This document shows positions 18,451 to 29,004 of a DNA stretch of 64,000 nt, piece by piece. The position numbers and the translations under genes are program-made. Position 1 is the stretch's first letter, and each line of letters opens with the position of its first letter. The DNA comes from Clostridium ljungdahlii. GTDB taxonomy: Bacteria; Bacillota; Clostridia; Clostridiales; Clostridiaceae. The notes under the pieces are model-generated. The model worked only from the letters and a program-made list of their open reading frames with translations. It was not told the origin of the DNA and ran no database searches. The DNA lies in contig NZ_LITT01000063.1 of NCBI RefSeq assembly GCF_001636845.1, positions 62,001-126,000 of the forward strand, written 5' to 3'.

Positions 18451-19734
18451 TATTTCACTTACATCTATTGTCTGATCTCTTCTTGGTCCAACAGATACTA
18501 TAGATACTTTTGTTCCCGTAAATTCTTCTACTCTACTTAAATATTTTTTAGCATTCTGTGGTAACTCGTCATAAGTTTTGGCATTTTCTATTTCTCTGCC
18601 CCAGCCTTCAAATTCTTCATATACAGGTTCACACTTAGCTAAATCCTCTAAGCTTGCAGGTACATAGTCTATAACTTTTCCATTAAATTTATATCCTACG
18701 CATGCTTTTACCTTTTCAAGTCCTGCTAAAGTATCTATTTTTGTGATAGCAAAGCTTGTAAGTCCAGAAACCCTGCTGCTAGTCTTAAGTATTACTAGAT
18801 CTAGCCATCCACATCTTCTAGCTCTTCCTGTAGTAACTCCATATTCATGCCCATTTTCCCTAATCCATTCTCCTGTTTTGTCAAAAAGCTCTGTAGGGAA
18901 AGGTCCTTTTCCAACTCTTGTAGTATAGGCCTTTGCAATACCTACTGCTCCTGTTATCATAGTAGGTCCTATTCCTGAACCAATACATACTCCACCAGCA
19001 ATAGTGCTTGAAGATGTAACATAAGGGTAAGTACCATAATCTATATCCAGCAAAGTACCCTGTGCACCTTCAAATAATACTTTTTTTCCACCTTTTATAC
19101 TATTATATACTTCTACAGATATATCTTTAACATAAGGAGCTAATTTCTTTGCATAATCAATATATTCATTGTATATAGTATCAAAGTCAAGAGCCTTTTC
19201 TCCATAAACCTTAGTTATTATGTCATTCTTTATTTTTAAATTTTCTTTTAGATTTTCTTCAAATATATTCTGGTGCATAAGGTCACAAACTCTTATGCCG
19301 CTTCTTTCCATTTTATCCGTATAGCACGGTCCAATTCCTTTTCCTGTAGTTCCTATATCTTTTTTACCTCTTGCTCTCTCTTTTATACCGTCTAATACCT
19401 TATGGTACGGCATAATAAGTTGAGCCCTATCACTTATTATTAAATTTTCAGGTGATATGTCTACTCCTAGGTCTTTCAAATAATCCATTTCTTCAAATAA
19501 TGCTTTTGGATCAAGCACTACTCCATTTCCTATTACATTCACCTTATCTTTATACAATATTCCAGATGGTACAAGATGAAGTTTATATTGCTTATCACCT
19601 ACTTCAACTGTATGACCTGCATTATTTCCTCCTTGAAACCTAACAACAACATCTGCCTCTTTTGCAAGATAATCTGTCATCTTCCCTTTTCCTTCATCAC
19701 CCCATTGGGATCCTAAAACAATAAATGCTGACAT
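18448..19734 (-). CDS. purA: Adenylosuccinate synthetase
   Basis: GTP-dependent ligation of IMP and aspartate, first step from IMP to AMP. It begins [20 protein letters not shown], with the phosphate loop and catalytic Asp, then [26 protein letters not shown] near residue 130 and [10 protein letters not shown] near residue 300. 428 residues from the ATG at 19734, which follows GGGGAGG; an upstream in-frame start is ignored. The last codons fall at the edge of the foldback element. Confidence 0.96.
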   Translation of the reverse strand: MSAFIVLGSQWGDEGKGKMTDYLAKEADVVVRFQGGNNAGHTVEVGDKQYKLHLVPSGILYKDKVNVIGNGVVLDPKALFEEMDYLKDLGVDISPENLIISDRAQLIMPYHKVLDGIKERARGKKDIGTTGKGIGPCYTDKMERSGIRVCDLMHQNIFEENLKENLKIKNDIITKVYGEKALDFDTIYNEYIDYAKKLAPYVKDISVEVYNSIKGGKKVLFEGAQGTLLDIDYGTYPYVTSSSTIAGGVCIGSGIGPTMITGAVGIAKAYTTRVGKGPFPTELFDKTGEWIRENGHEYGVTTGRARRCGWLDLVILKTSSRVSGLTSFAITKIDTLAGLEKVKACVGYKFNGKVIDYVPASLEDLAKCEPVYEEFEGWGREIENAKTYDELPQNAKKYLSRVEEFTGTKVSIVSVGPRRDQTIDVSEI

Positions 19735-19798
19735 GAGAATTTCCTCCCCTTTTTTTGTATAACCCAAATCTTTCAAAATAATATATAATAATTTACAA

Positions 19799-21202
19799 TT
19801 ATTTGCTAACTATATCCCTTCCAACTACTACACCTGTTACTGAGGCCTGCATAAGTCCTCTTGTAATACCTGCACCATCTCCTATGGCATATAGATTCTT
19901 TATAGAAGTTTCAAACTTATCATTTGTGTCACATTTACTAGAATAGAATTTTACCTCCACGCCATATAAAAGTGTATTTTTGCTATAAAGTCCTGGTGCT
20001 ACATTGTTAAAAGCTTTTAGTGCCTCAACTATAGATGTAAGATATCTCTGAGGTAAAACATAACTTAAATCTCCAGGTACTGCTGATTTCAAAGTTGGAA
20101 TAGTAGTGGATTTTTTAAGTCTTGAATAATCAGTTCTTCTTCCATTTAATAAATCACCCAGTCTTTGCACCATTATGCCATTTCCAGTAAGCATATTTCC
20201 AAGCTTTGCAATATACTTACCATAAGTTATAGGTTGGTTGAAGGGCTCCGTAAAGGATGTAGAAACGAGCATTGCAAAGTTTGTATTTTCTGTTCTCAAT
20301 TCTTTTTCTTCATAACTATGTCCATTTACAACTGCTATGGTACCATCATAATGTTCTTCTGATACTACACCACCTGGATTCATGCAAAAAGTTCTAACCT
20401 TATTATCAAAAGTATCAGAGTAATATACAAGTTTCGCTTCATATAAGTCTTTAGTCAAGTGATCCATTATTGAATTTGGCACCTCAACTCGAACACCTAT
20501 GTCTACAGCATTATTTGTAGTTTTTAATTTTAACTTTTGGGATTGATTTGAAAACCATTCTGCACCGCCCCTGCCTGGAGCAACTACTACATGATCCGCT
20601 AAAACCTTTTTCTTACCATCCTTGTTTTCCACACAAACTCCAATTACACTATCACCTTCTACTAATATCTCATCTACTGTAGTAAGTTCACTAAATTCAG
20701 TGTTTGTGTTATCCAAAAGATGATAATACATTTTTTTCAGTACTTCATAGGCTAACTCTGTTCCCAGATGCCTAACAGGACACTGTATAAGACGAATATT
20801 ATATTTGCTTGCTTCATACTTTACCTTATCTATATTTTCATTGTTTAATCCATATACAACCTTGTTAGCTCCAAAATTTAAATATATATCATCACAATAT
20901 TTTATTAATTTTTTACATTCATCTTCTGAAAAATACTCTAAAATTCTACCTCCGACCTCTGGGCTTAAAGAAAGCTTTCCATCAGAAAAAGCCCCTGCAC
21001 CTGACCAGCCGGAAGTGATACCACATGGATTGCAATTTACACACTTTCCATTTATCCTAGCCGGACACTTTCTATCCTCTATATTTCTGCCTTTATCAAT
21101 TATAAGTACACTTAGATTTTTGTTAAGCTTTGTAATTTCTAAAGCAGTAAATATTCCCGCAGGACCAGCTCCAACTATTATTACATCATATTTTTCTTTC
21201 AA
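19799..21202 (-). CDS. FAD-dependent dehydrogenase, COG2509 type
   Basis: 467 residues. Begins [19 protein letters not shown], an FAD-binding motif. A cysteine-rich segment ([15 protein letters not shown]) near residue 50 is followed by [20 protein letters not shown], both typical of this poorly studied clostridial flavoprotein family. C-terminal [17 protein letters not shown] closes the FAD site. The cysteines suggest an iron-sulfur centre but that is an inference. Lies 64 bases upstream of purA in the same direction. Confidence 0.85.
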   Translation of the reverse strand: MKEKYDVIIVGAGPAGIFTALEITKLNKNLSVLIIDKGRNIEDRKCPARINGKCVNCNPCGITSGWSGAGAFSDGKLSLSPEVGGRILEYFSEDECKKLIKYCDDIYLNFGANKVVYGLNNENIDKVKYEASKYNIRLIQCPVRHLGTELAYEVLKKMYYHLLDNTNTEFSELTTVDEILVEGDSVIGVCVENKDGKKKVLADHVVVAPGRGGAEWFSNQSQKLKLKTTNNAVDIGVRVEVPNSIMDHLTKDLYEAKLVYYSDTFDNKVRTFCMNPGGVVSEEHYDGTIAVVNGHSYEEKELRTENTNFAMLVSTSFTEPFNQPITYGKYIAKLGNMLTGNGIMVQRLGDLLNGRRTDYSRLKKSTTIPTLKSAVPGDLSYVLPQRYLTSIVEALKAFNNVAPGLYSKNTLLYGVEVKFYSSKCDTNDKFETSIKNLYAIGDGAGITRGLMQASVTGVVVGRDIVSK

Positions 21203-21378
21203 GTAGCATCCCTCCTACAATATGGTATCAAAATTGCATGTTACAGTCAACAGAAAAGTACGAATAATTTTTATTAATATAATAATAAAATTCGTAAAAC
21301 TCTATAATAAAACTTTTGGTAACAAATTTTTTATTCCATCATACTATGATAATATAATAAATCTTATGGAGGCATTAA

Positions 21379-21675
21379 ATGAATACCAGTCAAAATAACG
21401 CAAAGGATAAGGAAGAAAACATCCAGTATTATGATCGTGCTGATGAAGATACTTATGCTTCTCCTAATTATTACTGCCCCGTATATGACTGCCCCTACAA
21501 TCCAGAAATCATGGACGAAGAGGATGATTTTGCTGAATCAGGAGATGATCTATACAGGCAACGTGGAAGAAGGAGAAGGAGAAGAAGACGTAGACGCAGA
21601 CGTAGACACGGATTCCCATTTTCTCCATTCATATTCCCGATTGTATTTCCAATTGATTTTGACGACTGGGATTAG
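21379..21675 (+). CDS. Small protein with 13-arginine tract, unknown function
   Basis: 98 residues. Three zones are clear: an acidic, tyrosine- and cysteine-containing half (1-62), a run of 13 arginines (about 69-81) written with AGA, AGG, CGT and CGC codons, and a hydrophobic Phe/Pro/Ile tail ending DFDDWD. A strong GGAGG lies 6 bases before the ATG and a hairpin terminator follows, so it looks like a real monocistronic gene. The mixed codons argue for selection on the protein and not a simple DNA repeat. Charge layout suggests binding to nucleic acid, polyphosphate or a spore surface. I do not recognise a family. Confidence 0.7.
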   Translation: MNTSQNNAKDKEENIQYYDRADEDTYASPNYYCPVYDCPYNPEIMDEEDDFAESGDDLYRQRGRRRRRRRRRRRRRHGFPFSPFIFPIVFPIDFDDWD

Positions 21676-21701
21676 TAAATCTTAATACTTCTATACCTCT
21701 T

Positions 21702-21741
21702 GAAAATAAGTACTTAGTTAAATTTAAGTGCTTATTTTTAT
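21702..21741 (+). terminator. Intrinsic terminator
   Basis: AAAATAAGTACTTA pairs with TTAAGTGCTTATTTT, ending in a T run, about 30 bases after the poly-arginine protein gene. Confidence 0.75.
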
Positions 21742-21842
21742 ATTTTCCTTCAAAATTGCATTCTATTTTATTTTTACCTTTTTTGTTATAAAATATTAAT
21801 AAGTTAAATTTTAGTTAGTAACTTATTTAAGGGGGGTAAAAT

Positions 21843-23240
21843 GTGAACTTTAGAGTAGAAAAAGATTTACTTGGAGAAAAGGAAATTAAAACCTCTTCCT
21901 ATTTTGGTATTAATACTGAAAGAGCTTTAGAAAATTTTAATTTACAGGGCAAAACTATTAATTTAAATTTAGTTAAAGAAATTGCACTCATAAAAAAAGC
22001 AGCTGCCCTAGTCAATAAAGATTTAGGAGAACTTAAAATTGAAAAGGCTGATGCCATAATTAAAGCTAGTGAAGAAGTTATCGACGGCAAATTTGACGAT
22101 CAATTTAAATTAAGTGCATTTCAAGGTGGAGCCGGCACATCCACAAATATGAATGTAAATGAAGTCATAGCAAATAGAGCTATAGAAATACTAGGGGGCG
22201 AAAAGGGAGACTATTCATTAGTACATCCTTTAAATGACATTAATATGTCTCAATCCACAAATGACGTTTATCCTACTGCTCTTAGAATTGCAGCTATACG
22301 ACGCATAAGAAAGTTAAGCAGTTGTCTGTCCGATCTTCAAGAAGAGCTTCAAATTAAAGAAAACGATTTTTCAGATATATTGAAATTAGGTAGAACCCAG
22401 CTAATGGATGCACTTCCCATGATGGTAGGACAAGGTTTTGGGGCTTACGCAAAGGCAATCGCCCGAGACAGATGGAGAATATATAAAGTAGAAGAAAGAC
22501 TCAGGGAAATCAACATAGGCGGTACCGCTATAGGTACAGGTCTTAATGCAACTAATAAATTTATATATAGGATAACCGATATACTTCAAGACTTAACCGG
22601 CCTTGGAATTGCCCGTTCCGATTACCCTATGGACGTTACTCAAAATTGCGACGTATTTGTTGAGGTCTCAGGACTTTTAAAGTCCCTAGCCTGCAATCTC
22701 TTAAAAATCTCAAATGATTTAAGGCTTTTAAATTCGGGACCCCGGGGAGGAATAGGAGAAATCATTCTTCCAAAGGTACAAGCAGGTTCAACTATTATGC
22801 CAGGAAAAGTTAATCCAGTCATAGCTGAAATGGTGGCACAGGTAAGTATGAGAGTAATATCAAACGACACAGCAATTACTATGGCCAGCAGTTCAGGTCA
22901 ATTGGAGTTAAATGCATTCACTCCGCTCATTGCAGAATGTCTACTTGAATCACTAGAACTTTTAGAAAGAACAGTTACACTATTTAGGGAAAAGTGCATT
23001 AGCGGAATCAAAGTAAACGAAGAAAATTGTAAAAAAAATCTTGAAAATTCCACAGCACTGGTAACTGCATTAGTACATTACATAGGTTATGATAAGGCTA
23101 GTGAACTTGCAAGGAAAGCCTTGAAAAATCATAAAACTATAAGAGAAATTCTATATGAAGGAAAAATACTGCCTAAGGAAAAAATAGATGAAATAATAAA
23201 TCCATATCAGCTGACAAAACCAGGTATACCTGGCAAATAA
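21843..23240 (+). CDS. aspA: Aspartate ammonia-lyase
   Basis: Converts aspartate to fumarate and ammonia. Aspartase/fumarase superfamily motifs: AFQGGAGTSTNMNVNEVIAN near residue 95, NDINMSQSTNDVYPTA near 135, and the signature loop GSTIMPGKVNPV near 315 with the catalytic serine region. 465 residues. The start is GTG (21843); the ATG two bases earlier is followed directly by TGA. AGGGGGG precedes it. It is followed after 19 bases by hydF, a pairing known in clostridia. Confidence 0.9.
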   Translation: MNFRVEKDLLGEKEIKTSSYFGINTERALENFNLQGKTINLNLVKEIALIKKAAALVNKDLGELKIEKADAIIKASEEVIDGKFDDQFKLSAFQGGAGTSTNMNVNEVIANRAIEILGGEKGDYSLVHPLNDINMSQSTNDVYPTALRIAAIRRIRKLSSCLSDLQEELQIKENDFSDILKLGRTQLMDALPMMVGQGFGAYAKAIARDRWRIYKVEERLREINIGGTAIGTGLNATNKFIYRITDILQDLTGLGIARSDYPMDVTQNCDVFVEVSGLLKSLACNLLKISNDLRLLNSGPRGGIGEIILPKVQAGSTIMPGKVNPVIAEMVAQVSMRVISNDTAITMASSSGQLELNAFTPLIAECLLESLELLERTVTLFREKCISGIKVNEENCKKNLENSTALVTALVHYIGYDKASELARKALKNHKTIREILYEGKILPKEKIDEIINPYQLTKPGIPGK

Positions 23241-23259
23241 ATATTGGAGGAGATTACTT

Positions 23260-24495
23260 ATGAGTTTAAATGAAACACCTCGCTCAGTAAGAACACATAT
23301 AGCTCTCTTTGGCAAAAGGAATGCAGGCAAATCAAGTATTATAAATGCCTTAACAGGACAAGATATAGCCATTGTATCAGATGTAAGGGGTACTACTACA
23401 GATCCAGTCTATAAATCTATGGAGATACTTCCCATAGGACCCTGTGTAATAATAGATACTGCAGGCCTTGATGACGAAGGCGAGCTCGGCGAACTTAGAA
23501 AAGAAAAAACGTTAAGCGTTTTAAATAAAACTGACATATCAATAATTGTAATAGATTCAACTGCTGGAATTACAGATTATGACGAATCTATAATAAATCA
23601 AATAAAAAATAAAAAAATTCCCCTTATAGGAGTCTTAAACAAAATCGATGCTGCTGATATAAAAGATCTAGACATAGAACATATGAAAAAAGAACTTAAA
23701 ATACCAATTATAAAAGTATCTGCACTTAAAAGAAAAGGTATACTTGAGTTAAAAAATCAAATAATAGCTGCACAGCCTCAAAGTGAAGATAAATTTAAAA
23801 TAATTGGTGATTTAATAAACCCGGGAGACTTTGTGGTTCTTGTAACTCCAATAGATAAAGCAGCTCCTAAAGGAAGACTTATTCTCCCTCAGCAGCAAAC
23901 CATAAGAGATATACTGGAAAGTGATGCTACTGCGGTGGTAACTAAAGAATTTGAGCTTAGAGAAACCTTACAAAACCTAGGGAAAAAACCTAAAATAGTA
24001 GTTACAGATTCTCAGGCATTTTTAAAAGTAGCAGCAGATACCCCAAAAGATATATTGATGACTTCCTTTTCCATACTATTTGCAAGATGTAAAGGAGATC
24101 TAGTAGAACTTATAAAAGGAGTAAACGCTGTAAAGAAATTAAAAGATGGAGACAAAGTGCTTATTGCAGAAGGGTGTACTCACCACAGACAATCTGATGA
24201 TATAGGCAAAGTAAAAATTCCTAGATGGATACGACAGATTACAGGTAAAAAAATAGATTTTGAATTTTCATCTGGCGTTTCCTTTACGGAAGAAATCAAA
24301 AAATATGCCTTAGTAGTTCACTGCGGTGCTTGCATGTTAAATAGAGCCGCAATGCTTTATAGAATAAATACTGCAAAAGAATTTAATGTCCCTATTGTAA
24401 ACTACGGCATACTTATTGCATATGTCCAAGGTATACTAGATAGAGCTTTAAAACCATTTCCACTAGCTAAAATGGCATGGGATGATGAAAATTGA
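23260..24495 (+). CDS. hydF: [FeFe]-hydrogenase H-cluster maturation GTPase HydF
   Basis: Scaffold on which the diiron subcluster of the H-cluster is built before transfer to the hydrogenase. GTPase motifs are FGKRNAGKSSIINALT (G1), DTAGLDD (G3) and LNKIDA (G4). The C-terminal iron-sulfur motif is EGCTHHRQ..HCGACMLNR, giving Cys, His-His and two further Cys. 411 residues. HydE, HydG and the hydrogenase are not in this window. GGAGG lies 8 bases before the ATG. Confidence 0.95.
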   Translation: MSLNETPRSVRTHIALFGKRNAGKSSIINALTGQDIAIVSDVRGTTTDPVYKSMEILPIGPCVIIDTAGLDDEGELGELRKEKTLSVLNKTDISIIVIDSTAGITDYDESIINQIKNKKIPLIGVLNKIDAADIKDLDIEHMKKELKIPIIKVSALKRKGILELKNQIIAAQPQSEDKFKIIGDLINPGDFVVLVTPIDKAAPKGRLILPQQQTIRDILESDATAVVTKEFELRETLQNLGKKPKIVVTDSQAFLKVAADTPKDILMTSFSILFARCKGDLVELIKGVNAVKKLKDGDKVLIAEGCTHHRQSDDIGKVKIPRWIRQITGKKIDFEFSSGVSFTEEIKKYALVVHCGACMLNRAAMLYRINTAKEFNVPIVNYGILIAYVQGILDRALKPFPLAKMAWDDEN

Positions 24496-24497
24496 CC

Positions 24498-24538
24498 TAA
24501 AAAAATCAGCGGCTGTAATTTCCCCGCTGATTTTTTCT
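24498..24538 (+). terminator. Intrinsic terminator after hydF
   Basis: AAAAATCAGCGG pairs with CCGCTGATTTTTT around a short loop, 3 bases after the hydF stop. Confidence 0.9.
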
Positions 24539-24549
24539 TGCCAATTTCT

Positions 24550-24730
24550 TTTATCCGATGACTACCTGCTCTAATACTCTAACTTCTCCAAGTTGGAGTA
24601 AAGAGCAGCTACGTCCCTAGATAACGATTTCCCCTAAAGGATAACGCCTTCTAAGTGCTGAAGCACTAAGAATCCTGTTAATAACCATCAGGTGGAGTCA
24701 AAACTCCATCTGATGCCAAGAACTCTGTTT
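24550..24730 (-). repeat. Structured intergenic repeat, copy B
   Basis: Read on the minus strand it starts AACAGAGTTCTTGGCATC and ends CGGATAAA. Stems: CATCAGATGGAGT/ACTCCACCTGATG, TTCTTAGTGC/GCACTTAGAA and CTGCTCT/AGAGCAG. The TTATCT block pairs with the terminal GGATAA through one G-U wobble where copies A and C have a C-G pair. It occupies the gap between the hydF terminator and the end of the Nramp gene. Confidence 0.7.
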
Positions 24731-24735
24731 ATATA

Positions 24736-25965
24736 CTAGATTTTAATAAAGGGTGAAACAAAAAGAATTAATGAAAGAACAATTATAAATATTACAGTTA
24801 CCCATATGATAACATTTTGTAATCCATTGTTAACATATTCTCCCATAAGTTCTTTATTATTAGTAAGTAATACCATAAATATTAATATAATAGGACATAA
24901 AATTCCTGCAAGCTGTTGGGTAACAAGCATAACCCCTACTAATGACACATTAGGTATCAATACTATTATTGAACTAAATATTATCATAAAAGTAAAAATA
25001 CCATAAAAAGCAGGCGATTCCTTATACTTATGGTCTAATCCGCTTTCAAGTCCAAAGCATTCGCATATTGCATATGAGGTAGACAATGGAATAACCATAC
25101 ATGCAAGCACAGATGCTCCAAAAAGTCCAACTCCAAAGAGGATCGACGCATAGTTTCCTGCTAGCGGCTTAAGTGCCTGTGCAGCTTGGCTGGCACTATC
25201 TATCTTTATCCCTGCTTTGTATAAAGTAACAGCAGTACATATTATTATAAAAAATGCAACCAAATTTCCCCATATAGAGCCTAAATATACATCCAATTTT
25301 TCATATTTATAGTCTTTTATTTGTAGTCCCTTATCTACTACAGAGGATTGAAGATAAAATTGCATATATGGAGTAATTGTAGTACCTATCATTCCTATAA
25401 ATGCCAAAATAAATCCACTGTCAAATTTTAAAGTAGGAGTAAAAGTTGCTCTTATTACATGATTCCAATCTGGTTTTTCTATGAAACAAGTTATTATATA
25501 AGAAAAAAACACAAATGTAAAAGCTAAAAATATCTTTTCTATATTTGAATAAGAACCTTTTGTAATAAGGAACCAAACAACAAATGCCATTACAGGAACC
25601 GAAATATATTTATTTATGCCAAACATATCCATGCTAGCAGCTATACCAGCAAAATCACCTACACAAACACCAAAATTAGCAACAAATAAAATTATCATTG
25701 CAAAAAAAGCAAGCTTAACGCTAAAATTTTCTCTAATTAAATCAGAAAGCCCCTTCCCTGTCACAACAGCCATTCTAGCATTCATTTCCTGTATAACAGA
25801 TAAGCTGACTGTTATTAATAACAGTCCCCACAGCATGCTGTAACCATAAGATGCTCCAACAGTCGCATAAGTAGTAATACCACCTGCATCATTCCCTGCA
25901 TTTACAGTAATTAATCCAGGACCAATTATGCTCAATATCAATAGAAACTTATTCTTCTTTTTCAT
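24736..25965 (-). CDS. Nramp-family metal ion transporter, divergent
   Basis: 409 residues with about 11 hydrophobic membrane segments. The N-terminus (SIIGPGLITVNAGNDAGG) corresponds to the first Nramp helix, where the canonical DPGN metal motif is replaced. In the sixth helix TTITPYMQFYLQSS stands where MPHNLYLHS is usual, so the metal-coordinating methionine is lost. Related proteins in Firmicutes and Actinobacteria include the Nramp-related magnesium transporters. I infer uptake of a divalent metal other than Mn/Fe, possibly Mg, but the substrate is open. Confidence 0.8.
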   Translation of the reverse strand: MKKKNKFLLILSIIGPGLITVNAGNDAGGITTYATVGASYGYSMLWGLLLITVSLSVIQEMNARMAVVTGKGLSDLIRENFSVKLAFFAMIILFVANFGVCVGDFAGIAASMDMFGINKYISVPVMAFVVWFLITKGSYSNIEKIFLAFTFVFFSYIITCFIEKPDWNHVIRATFTPTLKFDSGFILAFIGMIGTTITPYMQFYLQSSVVDKGLQIKDYKYEKLDVYLGSIWGNLVAFFIIICTAVTLYKAGIKIDSASQAAQALKPLAGNYASILFGVGLFGASVLACMVIPLSTSYAICECFGLESGLDHKYKESPAFYGIFTFMIIFSSIIVLIPNVSLVGVMLVTQQLAGILCPIILIFMVLLTNNKELMGEYVNNGLQNVIIWVTVIFIIVLSLILFVSPFIKI

Positions 25966-26075
25966 ATTTTTATTCTCCTATTTTTATATATACACCACAT
26001 TTATTTATACAGTTTTCACTTTAGTTGCTGCACAAACGTGAGTCATATATAATATAACATATGAGGTGATGTAAA

Positions 26076-27158
26076 ATGTTAAGAAATGGTGAAAAATACA
26101 GTTCACAAATAAAATTCCATGTTTTAAAACTAATAGTTTGTTTGTCATTCATTTTACTACTTAGTTCATGTTCTTACAATAATACTTCTAATAATAAGCT
26201 TTATGAAAAAAATATAATAACGATGGATACACCAATGGATTTAAAAGCCTATGGGCCTAATGCTCAGAAAGCAGTAGACGAAAGTGTTAAAGAATTATAT
26301 CAACTAAATGATATGGCAAGTACTACTGTAAATAGCAGCGATATTATGAAAATTAACAATGCTTCAGGCAAAAATTATGTAAAGGTTAATCCTGAAATAA
26401 TTAAAATGATAAAACTCTCACAAAAATATTCAAAAATAAGTAATGGTAAGTGGGATATTACAGTAGGTCCTATAGTAAACCTATGGGGAATAGGTACTGA
26501 CAAAGCAAGACTGCCATCTGATTCAGAAATTAAATCTAAATTGCCACTGGTGGGATATGATAAGATCAAAATTGATGAAAAAAATAGCAGTGTTATGCTA
26601 ATGCAGCCCGGCATGGCCTTAGATTTAGGCGGCATTGCCAAAGGTTTCGCTGCTGATGAAGTATTAAAGATTTACAAAAAATATAATATAAAAAACGGTC
26701 TTATAGATTTAGGCTCAAGCTCTATATATGCAGTTGGTAAAAATGAAAGTAATTCCCCTTGGGGAATAGGAATTAAGAACCCTAGAGGCGATGATATGTT
26801 AGGTACAGTTAAACTATCAAACGAAGGATTATCTACCTCAGGTGATTATGAAAGATATTTTATAAAAAATGGTAAAAGATATCACCATATACTCGATCCT
26901 GCAACAGGATATCCTGTAGATAATGGAGTTATGAGTGTAACTGTCATAGTTGACAATAATGTCTCTGATAGTAATACTATAGCCGACATCATGTCTCTAC
27001 TTGTATTTGAATTAGGCCCTAAGGAAGGTATTGATTTTGTAAACAAAACACCTGGTATATCTTGCGAAGTTACTACTAAAGATAATAAGGTTTACACATC
27101 ATCAAAGTTTAAAGATAAATTTTCTGATTTAAATAAAAATTTTAAAATGGCAAACTAG
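26076..27158 (+). CDS. apbE: FAD:protein FMN transferase, lipoprotein
   Basis: Attaches FMN covalently to threonine in target proteins such as Rnf or Nqr subunits, outside the membrane. The N-terminus has a hydrophobic segment ending LLSSCSY, a lipobox. Family motifs: MDLGGIAKGFAAD near residue 185, the KRYHHILDPATGYP segment near 270 and the Mg-binding DSNTIADIMS near 305. 360 residues. GAGGTG precedes the ATG. An acetogen would need it for the Rnf complex, which is not in the window. Confidence 0.93.
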   Translation: MLRNGEKYSSQIKFHVLKLIVCLSFILLLSSCSYNNTSNNKLYEKNIITMDTPMDLKAYGPNAQKAVDESVKELYQLNDMASTTVNSSDIMKINNASGKNYVKVNPEIIKMIKLSQKYSKISNGKWDITVGPIVNLWGIGTDKARLPSDSEIKSKLPLVGYDKIKIDEKNSSVMLMQPGMALDLGGIAKGFAADEVLKIYKKYNIKNGLIDLGSSSIYAVGKNESNSPWGIGIKNPRGDDMLGTVKLSNEGLSTSGDYERYFIKNGKRYHHILDPATGYPVDNGVMSVTVIVDNNVSDSNTIADIMSLLVFELGPKEGIDFVNKTPGISCEVTTKDNKVYTSSKFKDKFSDLNKNFKMAN

Positions 27159-27196
27159 CATAGATAAATTATCTATTGAATTTTAAGGAGGACATT

Positions 27197-28501
27197 ATGA
27201 AAAATTATGAAATTGAACAGGCAGAGGAACTTATAAATTATATTTATGAAAGTCCAACTTCCTTTCATGCAGTAAAAAATGCTGTATCTGAACTTAAAAA
27301 ATTTGGATTTGTAGAAATTAAAGAGGGAGACGCTTTAAAAATAAAAAAATGTGGTAAATATTTTATAACTAAAAATCAATCTGCCCTTATTGCTTTTACA
27401 GTTGGAAAAGGTGAACTTGAAAAAGAAGGATTCAGAATAATAGGAGCTCATACTGATTCACCCAGCTTTAGAGTAAAACCAAATTCAGACATAGAAGTAG
27501 AAGGTGCTTATGTAAAGTTAAATACAGAAGTATATGGTGGACCAATATTAAATACATGGATGGACAGACCTCTTTCACTAGCAGGAAGAATCGTTTTAAA
27601 AGGCAAAGACTCCTTTCATCCTGAGATAAAACTTTTAAATATAAAAAGACCTCTCATGATAATACCAAATTTAGCAATACATATGAATAGGAATATAAAT
27701 TCAGGTATTGAACTAAACAGACAAAAGCATATGCTCCCTCTTTTAGCACTAGTAAATGATAAATTGAAACAGGGACATTACCTTACTCAAATTATAAGTG
27801 AAGAACTTTCAGTATCCGAAGAAGACATATTAGATTTTGACTTATTCCTATATGAATTTGAAAAAGGCAGCATAATAGGAGCTGACCAGGAATTTATATC
27901 CTCAGGGAGACTAGATGATTTAAGTATGGTTTATTCAGGTATAAAAGCAATTTCAAATAGCAAGATTAAAAATACTACAAATGTAATGGTATGCTTTGAC
28001 AATGAAGAAGTAGGGAGCACCACAAAACAAGGTGCAAATTCACCTATGCTTTTGTCTATATTAGAAAGAATAGCTTTCAATCTTGGTAAAAACAAGGATG
28101 ATTTTTACAGAGCTATATCAAAATCATTTATAATATCCTGTGATTTAGGCCATGCACTGCACCCAAACTATGAAGAGAAATCTGATCCTGTAAATAGACC
28201 TATTATAAATAAAGGTCCTATTATAAAAATAAGTGCCAGCCAGAGTTATACCACAGATGCTGTATCCAGTGCCATATATAAAAATATATGTAAAGAAGCT
28301 AATGTTCCTGTTCAAGTATTTGTAAACCGATCAGATGAAAGAGGAGGTTCAACTATAGGTCCAATATCTTCAAGTCATATAAACATGACATCCTTAGACA
28401 TGGGCTTAGCTATATTATCCATGCATTCTGTAAGAGAATTAGGCGGCATAAAAGATTATGTGTATGCTCTAGAATCCTTTAATAAATTTTATGATCTATA
28501 A
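27197..28501 (+). CDS. apeB: M18 family aminopeptidase
   Basis: Cytosolic dizinc aminopeptidase preferring acidic residues. Metal ligands are visible in IGAHTDSPSFRVKP near residue 80, SSGRLDDLSM near 235, CFDNEEVGSTT near 270 and the C-terminal histidine in SSSHINMTSLDMG. 434 residues from the ATG at 27197, which has AAGGAGG 6 bases upstream. It follows apbE by 38 bases and probably shares its transcript. Confidence 0.93.
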   Translation: MKNYEIEQAEELINYIYESPTSFHAVKNAVSELKKFGFVEIKEGDALKIKKCGKYFITKNQSALIAFTVGKGELEKEGFRIIGAHTDSPSFRVKPNSDIEVEGAYVKLNTEVYGGPILNTWMDRPLSLAGRIVLKGKDSFHPEIKLLNIKRPLMIIPNLAIHMNRNINSGIELNRQKHMLPLLALVNDKLKQGHYLTQIISEELSVSEEDILDFDLFLYEFEKGSIIGADQEFISSGRLDDLSMVYSGIKAISNSKIKNTTNVMVCFDNEEVGSTTKQGANSPMLLSILERIAFNLGKNKDDFYRAISKSFIISCDLGHALHPNYEEKSDPVNRPIINKGPIIKISASQSYTTDAVSSAIYKNICKEANVPVQVFVNRSDERGGSTIGPISSSHINMTSLDMGLAILSMHSVRELGGIKDYVYALESFNKFYDL

Positions 28502-28515
28502 TACTTTATCTAGCT

Positions 28516-28550
28516 AAAAAGGTTTTTGGATTTTCCAAAAACCTTTTTTA
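28516..28550 (+). terminator. Intrinsic terminator after apeB
   Basis: AAAAAGGTTTTTGGA pairs with TCCAAAAACCTTTTTT around a 3-base loop. Confidence 0.9.
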
Positions 28551-28617
28551 TATAATTTATTTTAACATTTAAATTTACTTATCTGCTCATTAAAATGAGC
28601 AAATTATTAATATGTGC

Positions 28618-29004
28618 TTAAGAAAATGTCCATAACTTATTTAATATATAGTTAACTATTCCAGTAATAATAGTTGCCATCATCTGAGCTAATATTTCAT
28701 TGAGATATAAATTGTTTACCAGACAAAATAAAATTGCAGTACTAAAAATAAGTGAAATTGAATTTACAATAATAAATTTCGTAAGTAAAGAACTTACTCT
28801 TCCATCGGCTTTAAATACCCATATCTTATTTAAGACAAATCCATTGGCAACTCCAAAAATATACGCCATGGTGTTTGAAATTATATAGTCAACCTTAACC
28901 CTAATGAGTAAATTATAAATAACCAATGTTATAATCGTATTTAAGGTTCCTGAAGCAGCATATTTTATAAATTGTTTTTTCCTACCTAATAAATTTAAAA
29001 TCAT
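28618..29004 (-). CDS. GtrA-family membrane protein
   Basis: 128 residues with four predicted membrane helices, starting KKQFIKYAASGTLNTIITLV and containing NFVLNK-type VANGFVLNKIWVF, as in GtrA/DPMS-like flippases for lipid-linked sugars in wall or surface polysaccharide synthesis. No glycosyltransferase gene is adjacent, so the partner is elsewhere. GGTAGGGG lies ahead of the ATG. Confidence 0.85.
   Translation of the reverse strand: MILNLLGRKKQFIKYAASGTLNTIITLVIYNLLIRVKVDYIISNTMAYIFGVANGFVLNKIWVFKADGRVSSLLTKFIIVNSISLIFSTAILFCLVNNLYLNEILAQMMATIITGIVNYILNKLWTFS

Noticed and set aside
19735..19798. Purine riboswitch before purA
   Set aside because: The gap to the preceding gene is about 60 bases and lacks the conserved core.
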